Shown here: positions 36,013-49,268 of the stretch, one piece after another | Layout: every line of letters begins with the position of its first letter | How positions within the stretch are numbered: position 1 is the first letter of the stretch | NCBI RefSeq assembly: GCF_964275005.1 | Contig: NC_092695.1 | Span: 15,267,697-15,331,696 of the forward strand | Direction: 5' to 3' | DNA: 64,000 nt | Origin: Diadema setosum | Lineage: Eukaryota > Echinodermata > Echinoidea > Diadematoida > Diadematidae | Program-made: the position numbers and the translations under genes | The notes under the pieces: model-generated | Told to the model about the DNA's origin: nothing | The model's input: the letters and a program-made list of their open reading frames with translations, nothing else | Database searches by the model: none

Positions 36013-36340
36013 TGTAGAGCCCACTAATGTCAAAATCGCCCACTAATGTCAAAACAACCACTAATGTCATAACACGTCGACGACAAATGTCAAAACAACC
36101 ACTAATGTCATAACACGTCGACGACAAATGTCAAAATAACCACTAATGTCATAACACGTCGACGACAAATGTCAAAATCGGATCAACCACTAATGTCATA
36201 ACACGTCGACGACAAATGTCAAAATTTCCATTTTTACTGCAAATGTCATAACACGTCGACGACAAATGTCAAAATCGGATCAACCACTAATGTCATAACA
36301 CGTCGACGACAAATGTCAAAATTTTCTGCAAAATGTCATG
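36013..36340 (+). repeat. left outer array of the 9 kb element
   Basis: Repeats of a ~38 bp unit made of AACCACTAATGTCATAACA, CGTCGACGA and CAAATGTCAAAA. Variants with CGGATC and a TTTCCATTTTTACTGC spacer occur in the same order in the mirrored right array. Confidence 0.9.
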
Positions 36341-39300
36341 ACGCGTCACAAGGGCGGATCGAGGAATTCCATAAAGGGGAGGCGCCTTTATAAAATCAAA
36401 GGCTGGAGCGACCCTCGCCCCCCCCCCCATTTTCTTATTTTTATTTCTGTTGTGTTCACAAAATAAAGGGGGGCACTAAAGGGGAATGCGCCCCCTCTAA
36501 ATCCGCGATTGCGTCAACCACAAATATCAATATTGGATTAACCACAAATGTCATAACACGTCGACCACAAATGTCATAACGCGACACAGGGGCGGATCCA
36601 CGAATTCCGTAAAGTGGGGGGGGGGGGTTTACAAATTCAAAGGCTGGCGCGACCCCCTTTTCTTATTTTTGTTTCTGTTAGTGAGGGTACACGAGAGGGG
36701 GAAGCGCCCCCTCTCGATCCATCATTGCGTCAACCACATATGGAAAACTTCATTACTTGCATTACAGGGGCGGATCCAGGAATTTCGTAAAGGGGAGGCG
36801 GCTTTACAAAATAAAGGGCTACCGCACCCCGCCCCCCACATTTTTCTTTTTATCTATGTTGTTTTAACCAAAAAAAGAAAGAAAGAAAAGAAAAGAAAGG
36901 GGGCACCAGAGGGGGATGCGCCCCTTCTTAATCCATCATTGCGTCAAGCACAAATGACCAAACTCATTGCTTGCATTACAGGGGCGGATCCAGGAATTTC
37001 GTAAAGGGGAGGCGTCTTTGCAAAGTAAAAGTCTTGCGCGACCCTCTCCCCTCCCCTATTTTCTTCTTTTTATTTTTGTTGTGTTGACGAAATAAAGAGA
37101 TTGGGCACTAATGGGGGATGCGCCTCCTCTCAATCCGCGATTGCGTCAACCGCAAATGTCAAAATCGGGGATTAACCACAATTTAATGTCATAACGCGTC
37201 GACCACATACTGATGTCAAAATTTTCAAACTAACTGCAAATGTCATAACGCGTCACAGGGGTGGATCCAGGAATTCCGTAAAGGGGAGGGGCGACTTAAA
37301 AAAAAAATAAAGGCTGGCGTGACCCCCCCCCCCCCCCCATTTTCTTATCTTTATTTCTGTTGTTTTAACATACTATAGTGAGGGGGAACCAGAGGGGGAA
37401 GCGCCCCCTCTCGATCCATGATTGCGTCAACCACAAATATCAAAACTCATTGCTTGCATTACGGGGGCGGATCCAGGAATTTCGTAAAGGGGAGGGGCGC
37501 CTTTACAAAATGAAAGGCTGGCACGACCCTCCCCCTTTTCTTCTTATTTCTGTTGTGTTGACGAAATAAAGAGAGGGGGCACTAAGGAGGGGGGTGCGCC
37601 TCCTCTAAATCCGCGATTGCGTCAACCGCAAATGTCAATGTTGGATTAACCACTAATGTCATAACACTTCGACCACAAATGTAATAACGCGTCACAGGGG
37701 CGGATCCAGGAATTCCGTAAAGGGGGAGGGGGGGGGAGGGCTTTGCAAAATCAAAGGCTGGCGCGACTCCCCTTTTCTTATTTTTGTTTCTGTTGGTTGA
37801 ACCTAATATAGTGAGGGGCACCAGAGGGGGAAGCGCCCCCTCTCGATCCGTCGTTGCGTCAACCACAAATGGCAAACTCATTGCTTGAATTATGGGGGCG
37901 GATCCAGGAATTCCGTAAAGGGGAGGGGCGCCTTTACAAAATGAAAGGCTGGCGCGACCCTTCCCCATTTTCTTCTTTTTATTTCTGTTGTGTTGACAAA
38001 ATAAAGAGTAGGGGCACTGAAGGGGGGTGCGCCACCTCACAATCCGCGATTGCGTCAACCAAAAGTCAAAATCGGGAATTAACCACAAATGTCATAACAA
38101 GTCGACCACAAATGTCATATCCGTCACAGGGGCGGATCCAGGAATTGCGTAAAGGGGGGGGGGGGGCGTCTTTATAAAATCAAAGGCTGGCGCGACACTC
38201 TCCTCCCCCCACCCCCATTCCTTACTTTTGTTTCTGTTGTTTTACCGAATGATTATAATGAGGGTGCACAGAGGGGATGCGGCCCCTCTCGATCCATCAT
38301 TGCGTCAACCACAAACGGAAAAACTCATTGCTTGCATTACAAGGGCAGATCCAGGAATTCCACAAGGAGGGGGGGGGAGGGGGGCGCCTTTACAAAATGA
38401 AAGGCTGGCGCGACCCTACCCACTTTTCTTCTTCTTATTTCTGTTGTGTTGACAAAATAAAGACAGGGATCACCAAGGGGGGGGGGGGGGTGCGCCTCCT
38501 TTAAATCCGCGATTGCGTCAACCGCAAATGTCAATATTGGATTAACCACTAGTGTCATAACACTTCGACCACAAATGTCATAATGCGTTACAGGGGCGGA
38601 TCCAGGAATTCCGTGAAGGGGGGGGGGGGTTTACAAAATCAAAGGCTGGCGCGATCCCCTTTTTCTTATTTTTGTTTCTGCTGTTTTAACCTAATATAGT
38701 GAAGGTGCACCATGGGGGAAGCGCCCCCTATCGATCCATCATTGCGTCAACCACAAGATTAATGGAAAAACTCATTGCTTGCATTACAGGGGCGTATCCA
38801 GGAATTCTGTGAAGGGAGGCGCCTTTACAAAATCAAAGGCTCGCGCGACACCGCCCCATTTTTCTTCTTTTCGTTTTCTCTTGTTTTAACAAAAATAGAG
38901 AGGGGGAACCATGGGGATGCGCCCCTTTCGATCCATGATTGCGTCGACCACAAATGACCAAACCCATTGCTTGCATTACAGGGGCGTATCCTTGGGGGCG
39001 TTTCATCAACGAGTTCGTCGGAGGTTTTCACCGACAAATTTGCTATCAGCCAATCAGACGCAAGGATTTCAGTAGCTTTTAACAGTTGTCATGTAAATCA
39101 CTGACAAAAATTTCATGAAACGGTCCCCAGGAATTCCATGAAGGGGAGGCGCCTTTACAAAATCAAAGGCTTGCTCGACACCACCCCTTTTCTTCTTTTC
39201 GGGCACCGTGGGGGGTGCGCCCCTCTCGATCCATGATTGCGTCAACCACAAATTACCAAACCATTGCTTACATTACAGGGGTATCCATGAATTCCTGAAG

Positions 39301-40200
39301 GGGAGGCGCGTTTACAAAATCAAAGCTCACGCGACACCACCCCATTTTCTTCTTTCATTTTTTCTTGTTTTAACAAAATATATAGAGGGGGCACCATGGG
39401 GGATGCGCCCTCTCGATCCATGATTGCGTCAGCCACAATGACCAAACTCATTGCTTGCATTACAAGGGCGTATCCAGGAATTCCGTGAAGGGGAGGCGCT
39501 TTTACAAAATCAAAGGCTCGCGCGACACCACCCCATTTTCTTCTTTTCGGGCACCATGGGGAATGCACCCCTCTCGATCCATGATTGCGTCAACCACAAA
39601 AAAATGATCAAACCCATTGCTTGCATTACAGGGCGTATCCAGGAATTCCGTGAAGGGGATAGGCGCCTTTACAAAATCAAAGGCTCACGCGACACCACCC
39701 CATTTTCTTTTTCATTTTCTCTTGTTTTTAACAAATATATAGAGGGGCACCATGGGGATGTGCCCCCTCTCGATCCATGATTGCGTCAAATACAAATGGC
39801 CAAACTCATTGCTTCCATTACAGGGGCGGGTCGAGGAATTCCGGTAAGGGGAGAGCGTGCACCTTTGCATAATTAAAGCCTGACGCATCATCACCCCATC
39901 TTTTTATCATTTATGTTGTTTGAAGAAAAAAAAATATGAGGGGCATCAGAGGGGGATGCGCCCGTCTCGATCCGCGATTGCGTCAACCACAAAATGTTAA
40001 AACTCATTGCTTGCATTACAGGGGCGGATCCAGGAATTTTGTAAAGGGGAGAGCCTTTACAAATTTAAAATCTGCCGCACCCCCTATTTTTCATTTCTGT
40101 TGTTTTAACAACAACAGAAATGCTTGCTCATTGCTTGTATTATAGGAGCGGGTCTTCTCAAAATGAAAGGTTGGCGCAATCCCCTCCCCCTTATTCATAT
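36341..40200 (+). repeat. left arm: about 19 forward MITE-like units
   Basis: Each unit starts near CAGGGGCGGATCCAGGAATT, runs through CGTAAAGGGGAGG, CAAAGGCTGGCGCGACCC, a C run, TTTCTGTTGTKTTRAC and GAGGGGGCACCAGAGGG, and ends at CCCCTCTCGATCCGCGATTG. A spacer with CGTCAACCACAAATGTC and CATTGCTTGCATTA follows. The unit ends are inverted (GGCGGATC and GATCCGC), as in hAT-type MITEs. The first anchors lie near 36,354, 36,596, 36,773, 36,983 and 37,263. The 60-110 codon frames across the units are artefacts. Confidence 0.85.
38995..39125. repeat. insert interrupting one unit of the left arm
   Basis: Between GGGGCGTATCC and CCAGGAATTCC, about 130 bp of unrelated sequence with CCAATCAGACGCAAGG splits a unit. 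Its ends, TTGGGGGCGTTTCATCAAC and TTTCATGAAACGGTCCCC, are weakly inverted (GTTTCAT and ATGAAAC), suggesting a nested small MITE. Confidence 0.5.
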
Positions 40201-41220
40201 CTTTTTATTTCTTTTGTTTAAAGGACAGTTAAAGCGGCAGTCTTTCATTTTGTAAAGGAGCCTCCACTTTACGGAATTCCTGGTTCCTCCCCCTGTAATG
40301 CAAACAATGGGTTTTGCCATTAACTTGAGGTTGACGCAGTCGTGGATCTAGAGGGGGACACGGTACCCCCTCCCCGTCTCTATTTTTGTTAACACAAAAG
40401 AAATTACATGAAAAAAAAAAAAGGCGAGGCAGTTTGCGCAACTTTTTGATTTTATAAACGCTTCTCTCCTTTATGGAACTTGGACCGCCCCTCTAATGCA
40501 AGCAATGAGTTTTGACATTTGTGGTTGACGCAATCATGGATTGGGAGGGGACTGATACATCTCTGGTGCCCCCCTTTTTTTGTTGTTGTTAAAACAACAA
40601 AAATAAATAAGATGGGGGGGGGAGGAAGCCTTTAATTTTGTAGAGGTGCCTACCTTTTACGGAATTCCTGGATCCACCCCTGTAAACGATGCAGCAGCTT
40701 TGATTTTGTAAGGGCGCCTCCCCTTTACGGAATTCCTGTATCCGCCCATATCATGCAAGCAATGAGTTTTGACATTTTGTGGTTGATGCAATCGCGGATC
40801 GAGAGGGGGGAGCATCCCCCTCTGGTGCTCCCTCTCTTTCTTTTTCTTTAGTTAAACAATAGAAAAAAAATGGAAAAAAATGGAGGGTGGGGGTGCGGCA
40901 GTTCTAGTTTTGTAAAGACGCCTCCCCTTTACGAAACTCCTTGGTCCGCCCCTGTAACGCGTTATGCCGCACCCCTATTTTTTTAATTTCATTTCTGTTG
41001 TTTTAACAACAACAAAACAAAAAATCAAAAATAGAGAGGGGGTACCAGAGGGAGATGCGCCCCCCCCCCCCCCCACCTCGATCCGCAATCGCGTCAACCA
41101 CAATAATGTCAAAACTCATTGCTTGCATTACGGGGCGGGTCCAAGAATTCCTTAAAGCGCAAAGGGGAGACGTCTTTTCAAAATGAAAGGCTTGCGCAAT
41201 CCCCCTCCCCCTTATTTTTC
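40200..41220. repeat. centre of the 9 kb element, mixed orientation
   Basis: Reverse units start at about 40,220. A forward unit reappears at about 40,960-41,180, then reverse units resume from about 41,225. The symmetry centre is therefore rearranged and not a simple loop. Confidence 0.75.
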
Positions 41221-44200
41221 TTTTTATTTCTTTTGTTTAAACGTAAGAAAAAAGAAAAGAAAAGAATGGGGGTGCGGCAATCTTTTGTAAAGGGGCCTCC
41301 CCTTTACGGAATTCCTGGTTCCGCCCCATGCAATGCAAACGATGAGATTTGCCAAAAACTTGTGGTTGACGCAGTCGCGGGTCGAGGGGGGGGTATACCC
41401 CCTCCCCGTCTCTATTTTTGTTAACACGATAGAAATTAAATAAAAAAAAAAAAAGGAGAGGTGGCTTGCGCAGGCATTTGATTTTTTTAAAGGCGTCTCC
41501 CCTTTACGGAATTCCTGGACCCGCCCCTATAGTGCCATCGCGGATCAAGAGGGGGCGCATTCCTCTCTGCTGCCTTCTTTCATTTTTTTTAAACAACAGA
41601 AATAAAAAGAAAAAAAAGGGGGTGCGGCAGTTCTAATTTTGTAAAGGTGGCTCACCTTTACGAAACTCCTGGATCCGCCCCTGTGACGCGTTATGACATT
41701 TTCAGTACGTTTGGAAATTTCGACATTTTTGTGGTCGACGTCTTATGACATTTGTGGTTAATCCAATTTTGACATTTGCGGTTGGCGCAAACGCGGATCG
41801 AGAGGGGGCGTATCCCCCTCTGGTGCCCCCTCGCTATGTTTTGTTAACGCAACAGAAAAAAAATATATAAGAAAATGGGGTGGGGTCTCGCCAGCCTTTG
41901 ATTTTGTAAAGGTGACCTCCCTTTATGGAATTCCTGGATCCGCCCCTGTAATGCAAGCAAGAGTTTTGATTTTTGTGGTTGACGCAATCATGGAACGAGA
42001 GGGGGCGCTTCCCCCTCTGGTGCCCCCTCACTATATTTTGTTAAAACAATAGAAATAAAAATAAGATAATCAAGCCTTTGATTTTTTAAAGGCGGCCATC
42101 CCCTTTACGGAATTCCTGGATCCACCCCTGTGACGCGTTATGACATTTGCAATTAGTTTGAAAATTTTAACAGACTATTATGTGGTCGACGTGTGATGAC
42201 ATTTATGGTTAATCTCCGATTTTGACATTTGCGGTTGACGCATCCCCCTTCAGTGCCTCCTCTCTTTGCTTCATCAAGACAACAGAAATAAAAAGAAGAA
42301 AATGGGGGAGGGAGTAGGGTCGCACCAGTCTTTGACTTTGTAAAGACGCCTCCCCTTTACGAAATTCCTGGATCCGCCCCTGTAATGAGAGCAATGAGTT
42401 TGGTCATTATGTGGTTGACGCAGCCTTTCACTTTGTAAAGAAGCCTCCCCTTTACAAAATTTCTGGATCCGCCCCTGTAATGCAAGTAATGAGCTTTTCC
42501 ATATCTGGTTGAAGCAATGATGGATCGAGAGGTGGCGCATCCCCCTCTGGTGCACCCTCACTATAATTATTAGGTTAAAACAACAGAAACTAAAATAAGA
42601 TATGGGGGGGGGGGAGTGTCTCGCCAGCCTTTGATCTTGTAAAGCCCCCCCCCCCCCTTACGGAATTCCTGGATCCACCCCTGTGACGCGTTATGACATT
42701 TGTGGTTGACGTGTTATGACATTTGTGGTTAATCCCCGATTTTGACTTGTGACTTGTGGTTGTCGCAATCGTGGATTGAGAGGGGGCGCATCCCCCTTTA
42801 GCGCCAATCTCTTTATTTGGTCAATACAACAGAAATAAAAAGAAGAAAATGGGGAGGGGAAGGTCACTCGAGCCTTTCACTTTGTAAAGAAGCCTCCCCT
42901 CTACAAAATTTCTGGATCCGCCCCTGTAATGCAAGTAATGAGCTTTTCCATATGTGGTTGAAGCAATGATGGATCGAGAGGGGGCGCTTTCCCCTCTCGT
43001 GCACACTCACTATATTAGGTTAAACCAACAAAAACAAAAATAAGAAAAGGGGAGTCGCGCCATGCTGCCTTTGATTTTGTACAGGCGCCCCCCCCCCCCA
43101 CACTTTACGGAATTCCTGGATCCACCCCTGTGACGCGTTATGACATTTGTGGTTAATCCAATATTGATATTTGTGGTTGACGCAATCGCGGATTTAGAGG
43201 GGGCGCATTCTCCTTTAGTGCCCCCTCTCTTTATTTTTTAAACACAACAGAAATAAAGATAAGAAAATGGGGGTGGGGGGCGAAGGTCGCGCCAGCCTAT
43301 TATTTTGTAAAGCCTCCCCTTTACGGAATTCCTGGATCCGCCCCTGTAATGCAAGCAATGAGTTTTGATATTTGTGGTTGACGCAATCATGGATCGAGAG
43401 GGGGCGCTTCCCCCTCTGGTTCCTCCTCACTATAGTATGTTAAAACAACAGAAATAAAGATAAGAAAATGGGGGGGGGGTCACGCCAGCCTTTATTTTTT
43501 TTTTTTTTAAGGCGCCCCTCCCCTTTACGGAATTCCTGGATCCACCCCTGTGACGCGTTATGACATTTGCAGTTAGTTTGAAAATTTTGACATCTGTGGT
43601 CGACGCGTTATGACATTAAATTGTGGTTAATCCCCGATTTTGACATTTGCGGTTGACGCAATCGCGGATTGAGAGGAGGCGCATCCCCCATTAGTGCCCA
43701 ATCTCTTTATTTCGTCAACACAACAAAAATAAAAAGAAGAAAATAGGGGAGGGGAGAGGGTCGCGCAAGACTTTTACTTTGCAAAGACGCCTCCCCTTTA
43801 CGAAATTCCTGGATCCGCCCCTGTAAATGCAAGCAATGAGTTTGGTCATTTGTGCTTGACGCAATGATGGATCAAGAGGGGGCGCATCCCCAGGGCCTCT
43901 GATGCCCCCTTTCTTTTCTTTTCTTTCTTTTTTTTTTGTTAAAACAACATAGATAAAAAGACAAATATGGGGGGGTGCGGTAGCCTTTAATTTTGTAAAG
44001 CCGCCTCCCCTTTACGAAATTCCTGGATCCGCCCCCGTAATGCAAGCAATGAGTTTTGATATTTGTGGTTGACGCAATGATGGGTCGAGAGGAGGCGCAT
44101 CCCCCTCTGGTGCACCCTCACTGTAATATGATTAGGTTAAAACAACAGAAACAAAAATAAGAAAGGGGGGGGGGAGTGTCGCGCTGGCCTTTGATTTTGT

Positions 44201-44715
44201 AAAGCCGCCTCCCCTTTACGAAATTCCTGGATCCGCCCCTGTAATGCAAGCAATGAGTTCGGATATTTATGGTTGACGCAATCATGGATCGAGAGGGGGC
44301 GCTTCCCCCTCTGGTTCCCCCTCACTATAGTATGTTAAAACAACAGAAATAAAGATAAGAAAATGGGGGGGGGGGCGTCACGCCAGCCTTTATTTTCTTT
44401 AAGGCGACCCACCCCTTTACGGAATTCCTGGATCCACCCCGGCCTGTGACGCGTTATGACATTTGCAGTTAGTTTTAACATTTTGACATCTGTGGTCGAC
44501 GCGTTATGACATTAAATTGTGGTTAATCCCCGATTTTGACATTTGCGTTGACGGAATCGCGGATTGAGAGGGGGCGCATCCCCCTTTAGTGTCCCCCTCT
44601 CTTTATTTTGTGAACACAACAGAAATAAGAATAAGAAAATGGGGGGGGGGCGAGGGTCGCGCCAGCCTTTGATCTTGTAAAGGCGCTTCCCCTTCATGGA
44701 ATTCCTCGATCCGCC
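41221..44715 (-). repeat. right arm: about 17 reverse MITE-like units
   Basis: The units are read as complements of the left-arm unit, with GGAATTCCTGGATCCGCCCC as anchor (for example 41,303, 41,506, 41,927, 42,112, 43,325, 43,525, 44,215). The unit next to the right outer array matches the left arm's first unit. The next right-arm unit matches left-arm sequence at 37,100-37,290, so the left arm has gained, or the right lost, a block of units. Confidence 0.83.
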
Positions 44716-45057
44716 CTTGTGACGCGTCATGACATTTTGCAGAAAATTTGGAAATTTTGACATTTGTCGTCGACGTGTTATGACATTAGTGGTTAATCCG
44801 ATTTTGACATTTGTCGTCGACGTGTTATGACATTTGCAGTAAAAATGGAAATTTTGACATTTGTCGTCGACGTGTTATGACATTAGTGGTTGTTTTGACA
44901 TTTGTCGTCGACGTGTTATGACATTAGTGGTTGTTCTGACATTTGTCGTCGACGCGTTATGACATTATTGGTTGTTTTGACATTTGTCGTCGACGTGTTA
45001 TGACATTAGTGGTTGTTTTGACATTAGTGGGCGATTTTGACATTAGTGGGCTCTACA
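44716..45057 (-). repeat. right outer array of the 9 kb element
   Basis: Complement of the left outer array: TTTTGACATTTG, TCGTCGACG and TGTTATGACATTAGTGG repeated, with the same variant order, ending at GGGCTCTACA. Confidence 0.9.
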
Positions 45058-46607
45058 ACCCCCTAAGTACTGATTTTATCATAGTACGAACTAACGCCGC
45101 ATTTTGATATATATAATATTTCTTGCGCTTCTGCATTGCTTATAGTATAGCATACACTTATGACAGAAAGATGAGTTTCCTGTCTTTCCGTCATTGTCGC
45201 TCCGTTGTTAACAAATTTTTTTGTTACCTTTTGTTTTTTTCAAAAGTTGGGATTTTTGGCTTAATATAAGGCGAAATAATGAAAATAACACTTTTATACA
45301 TGGATGCACGCGCGTCGTTTCTTCGTTAAAACATAGATCGTTTGACCACTCTATTCATTCTTTATAAACAATACATGAAGGTAGTTGATCACAATGACAA
45401 GCCAACTATATCTTATTGTTTGAACAATCTCCTCTCTTTGAGTGCATTTTACTGGTCTAATTGATATAGTTCTTCTAATTTACTGGTATAACTGCGCATT
45501 TTAGATCAATTTTGTGATTTTAGTGTAAGACTTACAAAATGCATGGACCTCCTAAGTACTGATTTTATCATAGTACGAACTAACGCCGCATTTTAATATA
45601 TATATATTTCTCGCGCTTTTGCATTGCTTATACTGCAGCGTACACTTATGAAAGAAAGATGAGTTTCCTGTCTCTCAGTCATTGTCGCTCCGTTGTCAAC
45701 AAATTCTGTGTTACCTTTTCTTTTTTTTTTCAAAAATCTCAGATAGTTAGCCTAGCATAAGTCAAAATAATGAGCAATACACTTCTATACATGGACGCCC
45801 GTTCATCGTTTCTAAGGTAAGCTATATAACATTTGGCCACCTTACATTCATTCTTTGTAAGGAATACATAAAGATAGTTCATCACAATTACAAGTCAACT
45901 TATCTTATTGTGTGAACGTTCTCCTCTCTTTGAGTGCGTTTTATTGGTCTAATTGACAGAGTTCTTTGAATTTACTGGTATAACAGCGCATTTTAGATCA
46001 ATCTTGTGTTTTTAGTGTTATACTTATACATGGACCCTCTAAATTCTGATTTTATCATAGTACGACCTAACGCCACATTTTAATATATATATATATTTCT
46101 CGCTCTTCGGCATTGCTCTTCGGTATAGCGTACACTTATGAAAGAAAGATGAGTTTCCTGTCTCTCAGTCATTGTAGCTCCGTTGTCAACACATTCTGTG
46201 TTACCTTTTCTTTTTTTCGAAAGTTGGGATTTTTGGCCTAGCATAAGGCGAAATAATGAGCAAAACACTTCTATACATGGATGCACGCGCATCGTTTCTT
46301 GGATAAAACATAGATCGTTTGACCACCCTACTCTAATTCTTTATAAGGAATACGCGAAGGACGTTGATCACAATCACAAGTCAACTATATCTTATTCTTT
46401 GAACAATCTCCTCTCTTTGAGTGCGTTTTATTGGTCTAATTGACAGAGTTCTTCTAATTTACTGGTATAACAGCGCATTTTAGATCAATTTTGTGTTTTT
46501 AATGTTACACTATGGACCCCCTAAGTACTGATTTTATCACAGTACGAACTAACGCCGCATTTTAATATATATAGTATTTCTTGCGCCTCTGCATTGCTTA
46601 TGGTATA
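45058..46607 (+). repeat. satellite monomers between the 9 kb and 8.2 kb elements
   Basis: Three monomers, the first starting at CCCCCTAAGTACTG exactly where the monomer was left at 36,012 and the last ending inside GCTTATGGTATA. An 86-codon monomer frame is at 46,183-46,443. Confidence 0.9.
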
Positions 46608-46755
46608 CTCTCTTAATTTCTAGGACTTAAATTTTAAATCTTTCTTACGACTTAAAATATTTTAAGTCTTTAAGACTTATTTTAGGTGGCTTCGATTAAA
46701 AGTTGAGTGTCGAAGCTGTTCGCAATCTAAATCTAACAAGGACTTAAACTTTCAG

Positions 46756-46784
46756 CCAATCAGATGACTTGTAAATGACGTCAT
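46756..46784 (+). promoter_or_regulatory. CCAAT box and CRE-like site
   Basis: CCAAT occurs at about 46,756-46,760 and a perfect TGACGTCA at 46,777-46,784, ~240 bp before a candidate splice donor at 47,024. The spacing is plausible for a proximal promoter driving transcription to the right. Evidence is motif-level only. Confidence 0.35.
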
Positions 46785-46829
46785 GCGCTATCTTGAACCG
46801 CCTAAAACCGGAATTGGCGCTGGCCGTCA

Positions 46830-47023
46830 CTTTGCTTCATGCGATGCTAGATAGCGTAGTCATACACACACATTCAGTGCACAATATGTGTATGTACTTG
46901 TACCTACCATGTTTGCAAACGCTATTGACTCGAACAGTTGAGTTGGTCTTGAAGGCAGAAGTCATGCAGGCCGGAGTTTTTTGAGGGCATGATCTGACGG
47001 AAGCTTGACCAAGTTGCTTAAAG
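46830..47023 (+). other. candidate exon 1
   Basis: Sequence downstream of the promoter-like motifs ends at AAG followed by GTGAGC (47,024), a good donor. The start is unknown. A short frame here shows no recognised domain. Confidence 0.3.
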
Positions 47024-48815
47024 GTGAGCATATTACTGTATGAATGCTTAAGAATGTGTTTGATAACTCTGGGACTCAGTAACCAAAGATAAAAGATGTT
47101 AAGATGTGCACTAACCGCCCTACATTTTTGGCGAGTTTGAGCCTTGCCGCTGTATACAGCGCTGTCCATCCCTGAAGCGCCAGTGCTAACGTTAGCTGTT
47201 CATGGCTAATTAGTAATGTGTCTATCCAAACATTGTAACAAGTTACATGAAGGCTAACGTTATACTAGTATTGTGGGGGCTCTATTTCGGTGAAACTGCA
47301 AGTACAAGTGTAATAATACAGGGACTCTTATAAAGCGCCCATTCTACCTAATGATTTACGATGTTGGTGTCTTGACTGAAAGGTGAAGCTATGGGCATAA
47401 CAGGCTACTGTAGCGTAGGCCTAACTGTCGTCTAACACTGAGTAACAGTAACAAGTTAGTGTCAGTTCACCCCTTCCTACACTCTTGTAAGGTTTAATTT
47501 ATCAATTTCTACGTAGAAAGGCACAGTTCTAGGCCTTATCATGCCCTATGCTGTGATAAAATGTAGGGCATATGCTGTTAGATGGGTTTTATTTTTAACG
47601 TTGTGTTTAGGCCACCAATAGTACGAAGACCCTATATGGGCGCTACAATAGAACTGCGACCAGCCCAAACACGAAGCCCCCTGTGTGATGAGCGCCCCAG
47701 GGTTTAGGGCGCCAATGTTGCAATGCCAGTGCAGTGGCGTCAAGCTCTGAACTTTAAAAACTTCTATCGCATGGGCCATATTGGCTGACATCACCAATTT
47801 CTATTGACACCCATATTATAATAGGGGGTCTACAATTAATAAACAGTTTCTGTTCCACTGCATGACTAGGTCTACTGAGTCTGATGTCACAATGAACTAT
47901 TACCTTTGGCGTGTGCACTCAACACTCTTACTATCAAGCGTGCATCATGTCACTCATTTTACTGGAATAATCAACTTCAATGCTACTTGCACTCGGCTGC
48001 GTACATGTGTATGTAATGTGAATGTGCTACTGATTTGCATTCCATGAAAATACTTCTACTATTATTACTACCACTCAGTAGTAGGCCTGGACACCTAGGC
48101 CTTATGGTTGCCATTTCTGCACTGAATTCAAGACTCTTTCTTGAACTAGTAAGTCTGTTAGTGTTATTGTTGAAGGCGTTGTATGAAACAAATAATGTAT
48201 GGAATTAACTCGTGCAATGGAACAAGATTTCGCACCTGGATAAAGGTAATCTACTCCAGTCTTTCTCTTTGTAGCATAATCAATGTGGTGATCTGTGTTT
48301 GAGTAGAAGGATCTAGACTTAAAAATTCTACAGATCTACACTTCTGGCTGAGATGTATGCATTAAGCATCACATACACCAGTGAGAGAATGTAGTGAAGT
48401 TTTACAATATATGAGGCCTTTTTTTATTTTTTACCTTTAATATTTTTTAAGATAAAGGGAATGCAAATTACCTGTTATTTGTATAATTTGTACTCCAAGG
48501 AGTACTCTGTCAGGACTATCCCTTCTTGGTGTTTAGATATGCAAGACATCCCTGGTATTTCTAAAAATTGATTTTAACGATAACATCTGAAACAAAAATC
48601 AGAGATATCGGTCTCATTTTTTCCTCCATCATGAAATACAACCCTCGAGACCAATAAGAAATAATTAATTACATAAAAATCTAGAAGTGTGGCTATGATG
48701 GCCGTTTATACCCCGAAGCATATTTGTTTTCTTCCTTTTTTTTGTCAAGCGTTTCTGTTTTTCATTTTCCACTTCCTTATCACTGATATTTCACAGTTTT
48801 TGTGTTTATTATCAG
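47024..48815. other. unique sequence (candidate intron 1)
   Basis: No repeats or frames worth naming. A few AGGCCTA words and AT-rich stretches. Confidence 0.4.
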
Positions 48816-48970
48816 ATCAATGCGGACTTTGCCCAGTTGTACCGAGAAAAGTGCAGGAGATGGTGAACAGATGGGGGCCATTTTATGTCAATAGAATCTT
48901 GCACTTGCCAAGCGAAACCACCCTTAGTTGCAAGACATCGTAAGAAGATGTGAAGACATGGATGGAGACA
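48816..48970 (+). other. candidate exon 2
   Basis: A pyrimidine-rich tract and TATCAG (to 48,815) precede it, and GTAAGT (48,971) follows. No frame is open through the whole exon. Confidence 0.35.
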
Positions 48971-49268
48971 GTAAGTCCTTCCGCCAATCCTCATAGATCT
49001 TGTGGCATTGATTATAATTACTGGAACAATTTCTGTCCAAAGTGTAAGAGTAAAACTTACTCATTTGTTTATGCTTCATTGCTATTACACATTTCAGGAA
49101 AGTGAATGTGCACGAGTTTGCTCTTCATAGACTGATATTGATAATAAGTAGAAAACTGAATGTTAGGGATTGTCAGAGCTGATACAATACGTCATATCTA
49201 ATATGTTAAAGAGAATGGGTGAAATACTTAAAGTTGAAAAAAAAATTGTATTGTGTTCCATTCTATAG

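Larger units (their letters stand above)
36013..45057. mobile_element. 9,045 bp giant foldback element, TSD ACCCC
   Basis: The tips TGTAGAGCCCACTAATGTC and GACATTAGTGGGCTCTACA are inverted, and ACCCC flanks both sides (36,008-36,012 and 45,058-45,062). Deleting the element restores the monomer. Each arm has an outer array of a ~38 bp unit, then about twenty ~180-280 bp units pointing inwards, meeting between about 40.2 and 41.2 kb. The arms are mirror images in unit order, with unit gains and losses. No transposase was found. TG...CA ends with a 5 bp TSD suggest a DDE integrase-like enzyme acting in trans, which is an inference. Confidence 0.88.

Noticed and set aside
36669..44763. Several dozen 60-168 codon frames reading like GRIQEFRKGEA
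   Set aside because: They repeat with the MITE-like units on both strands of the arms and follow the repeat unit, not codon constraint. They are translations of repeats.
36013..45057. LTR retrotransposon, suggested by TG...CA ends and a 5 bp TSD
   Set aside because: The ends are inverted, not direct, and there is no gag, pol, primer-binding site or polypurine tract.
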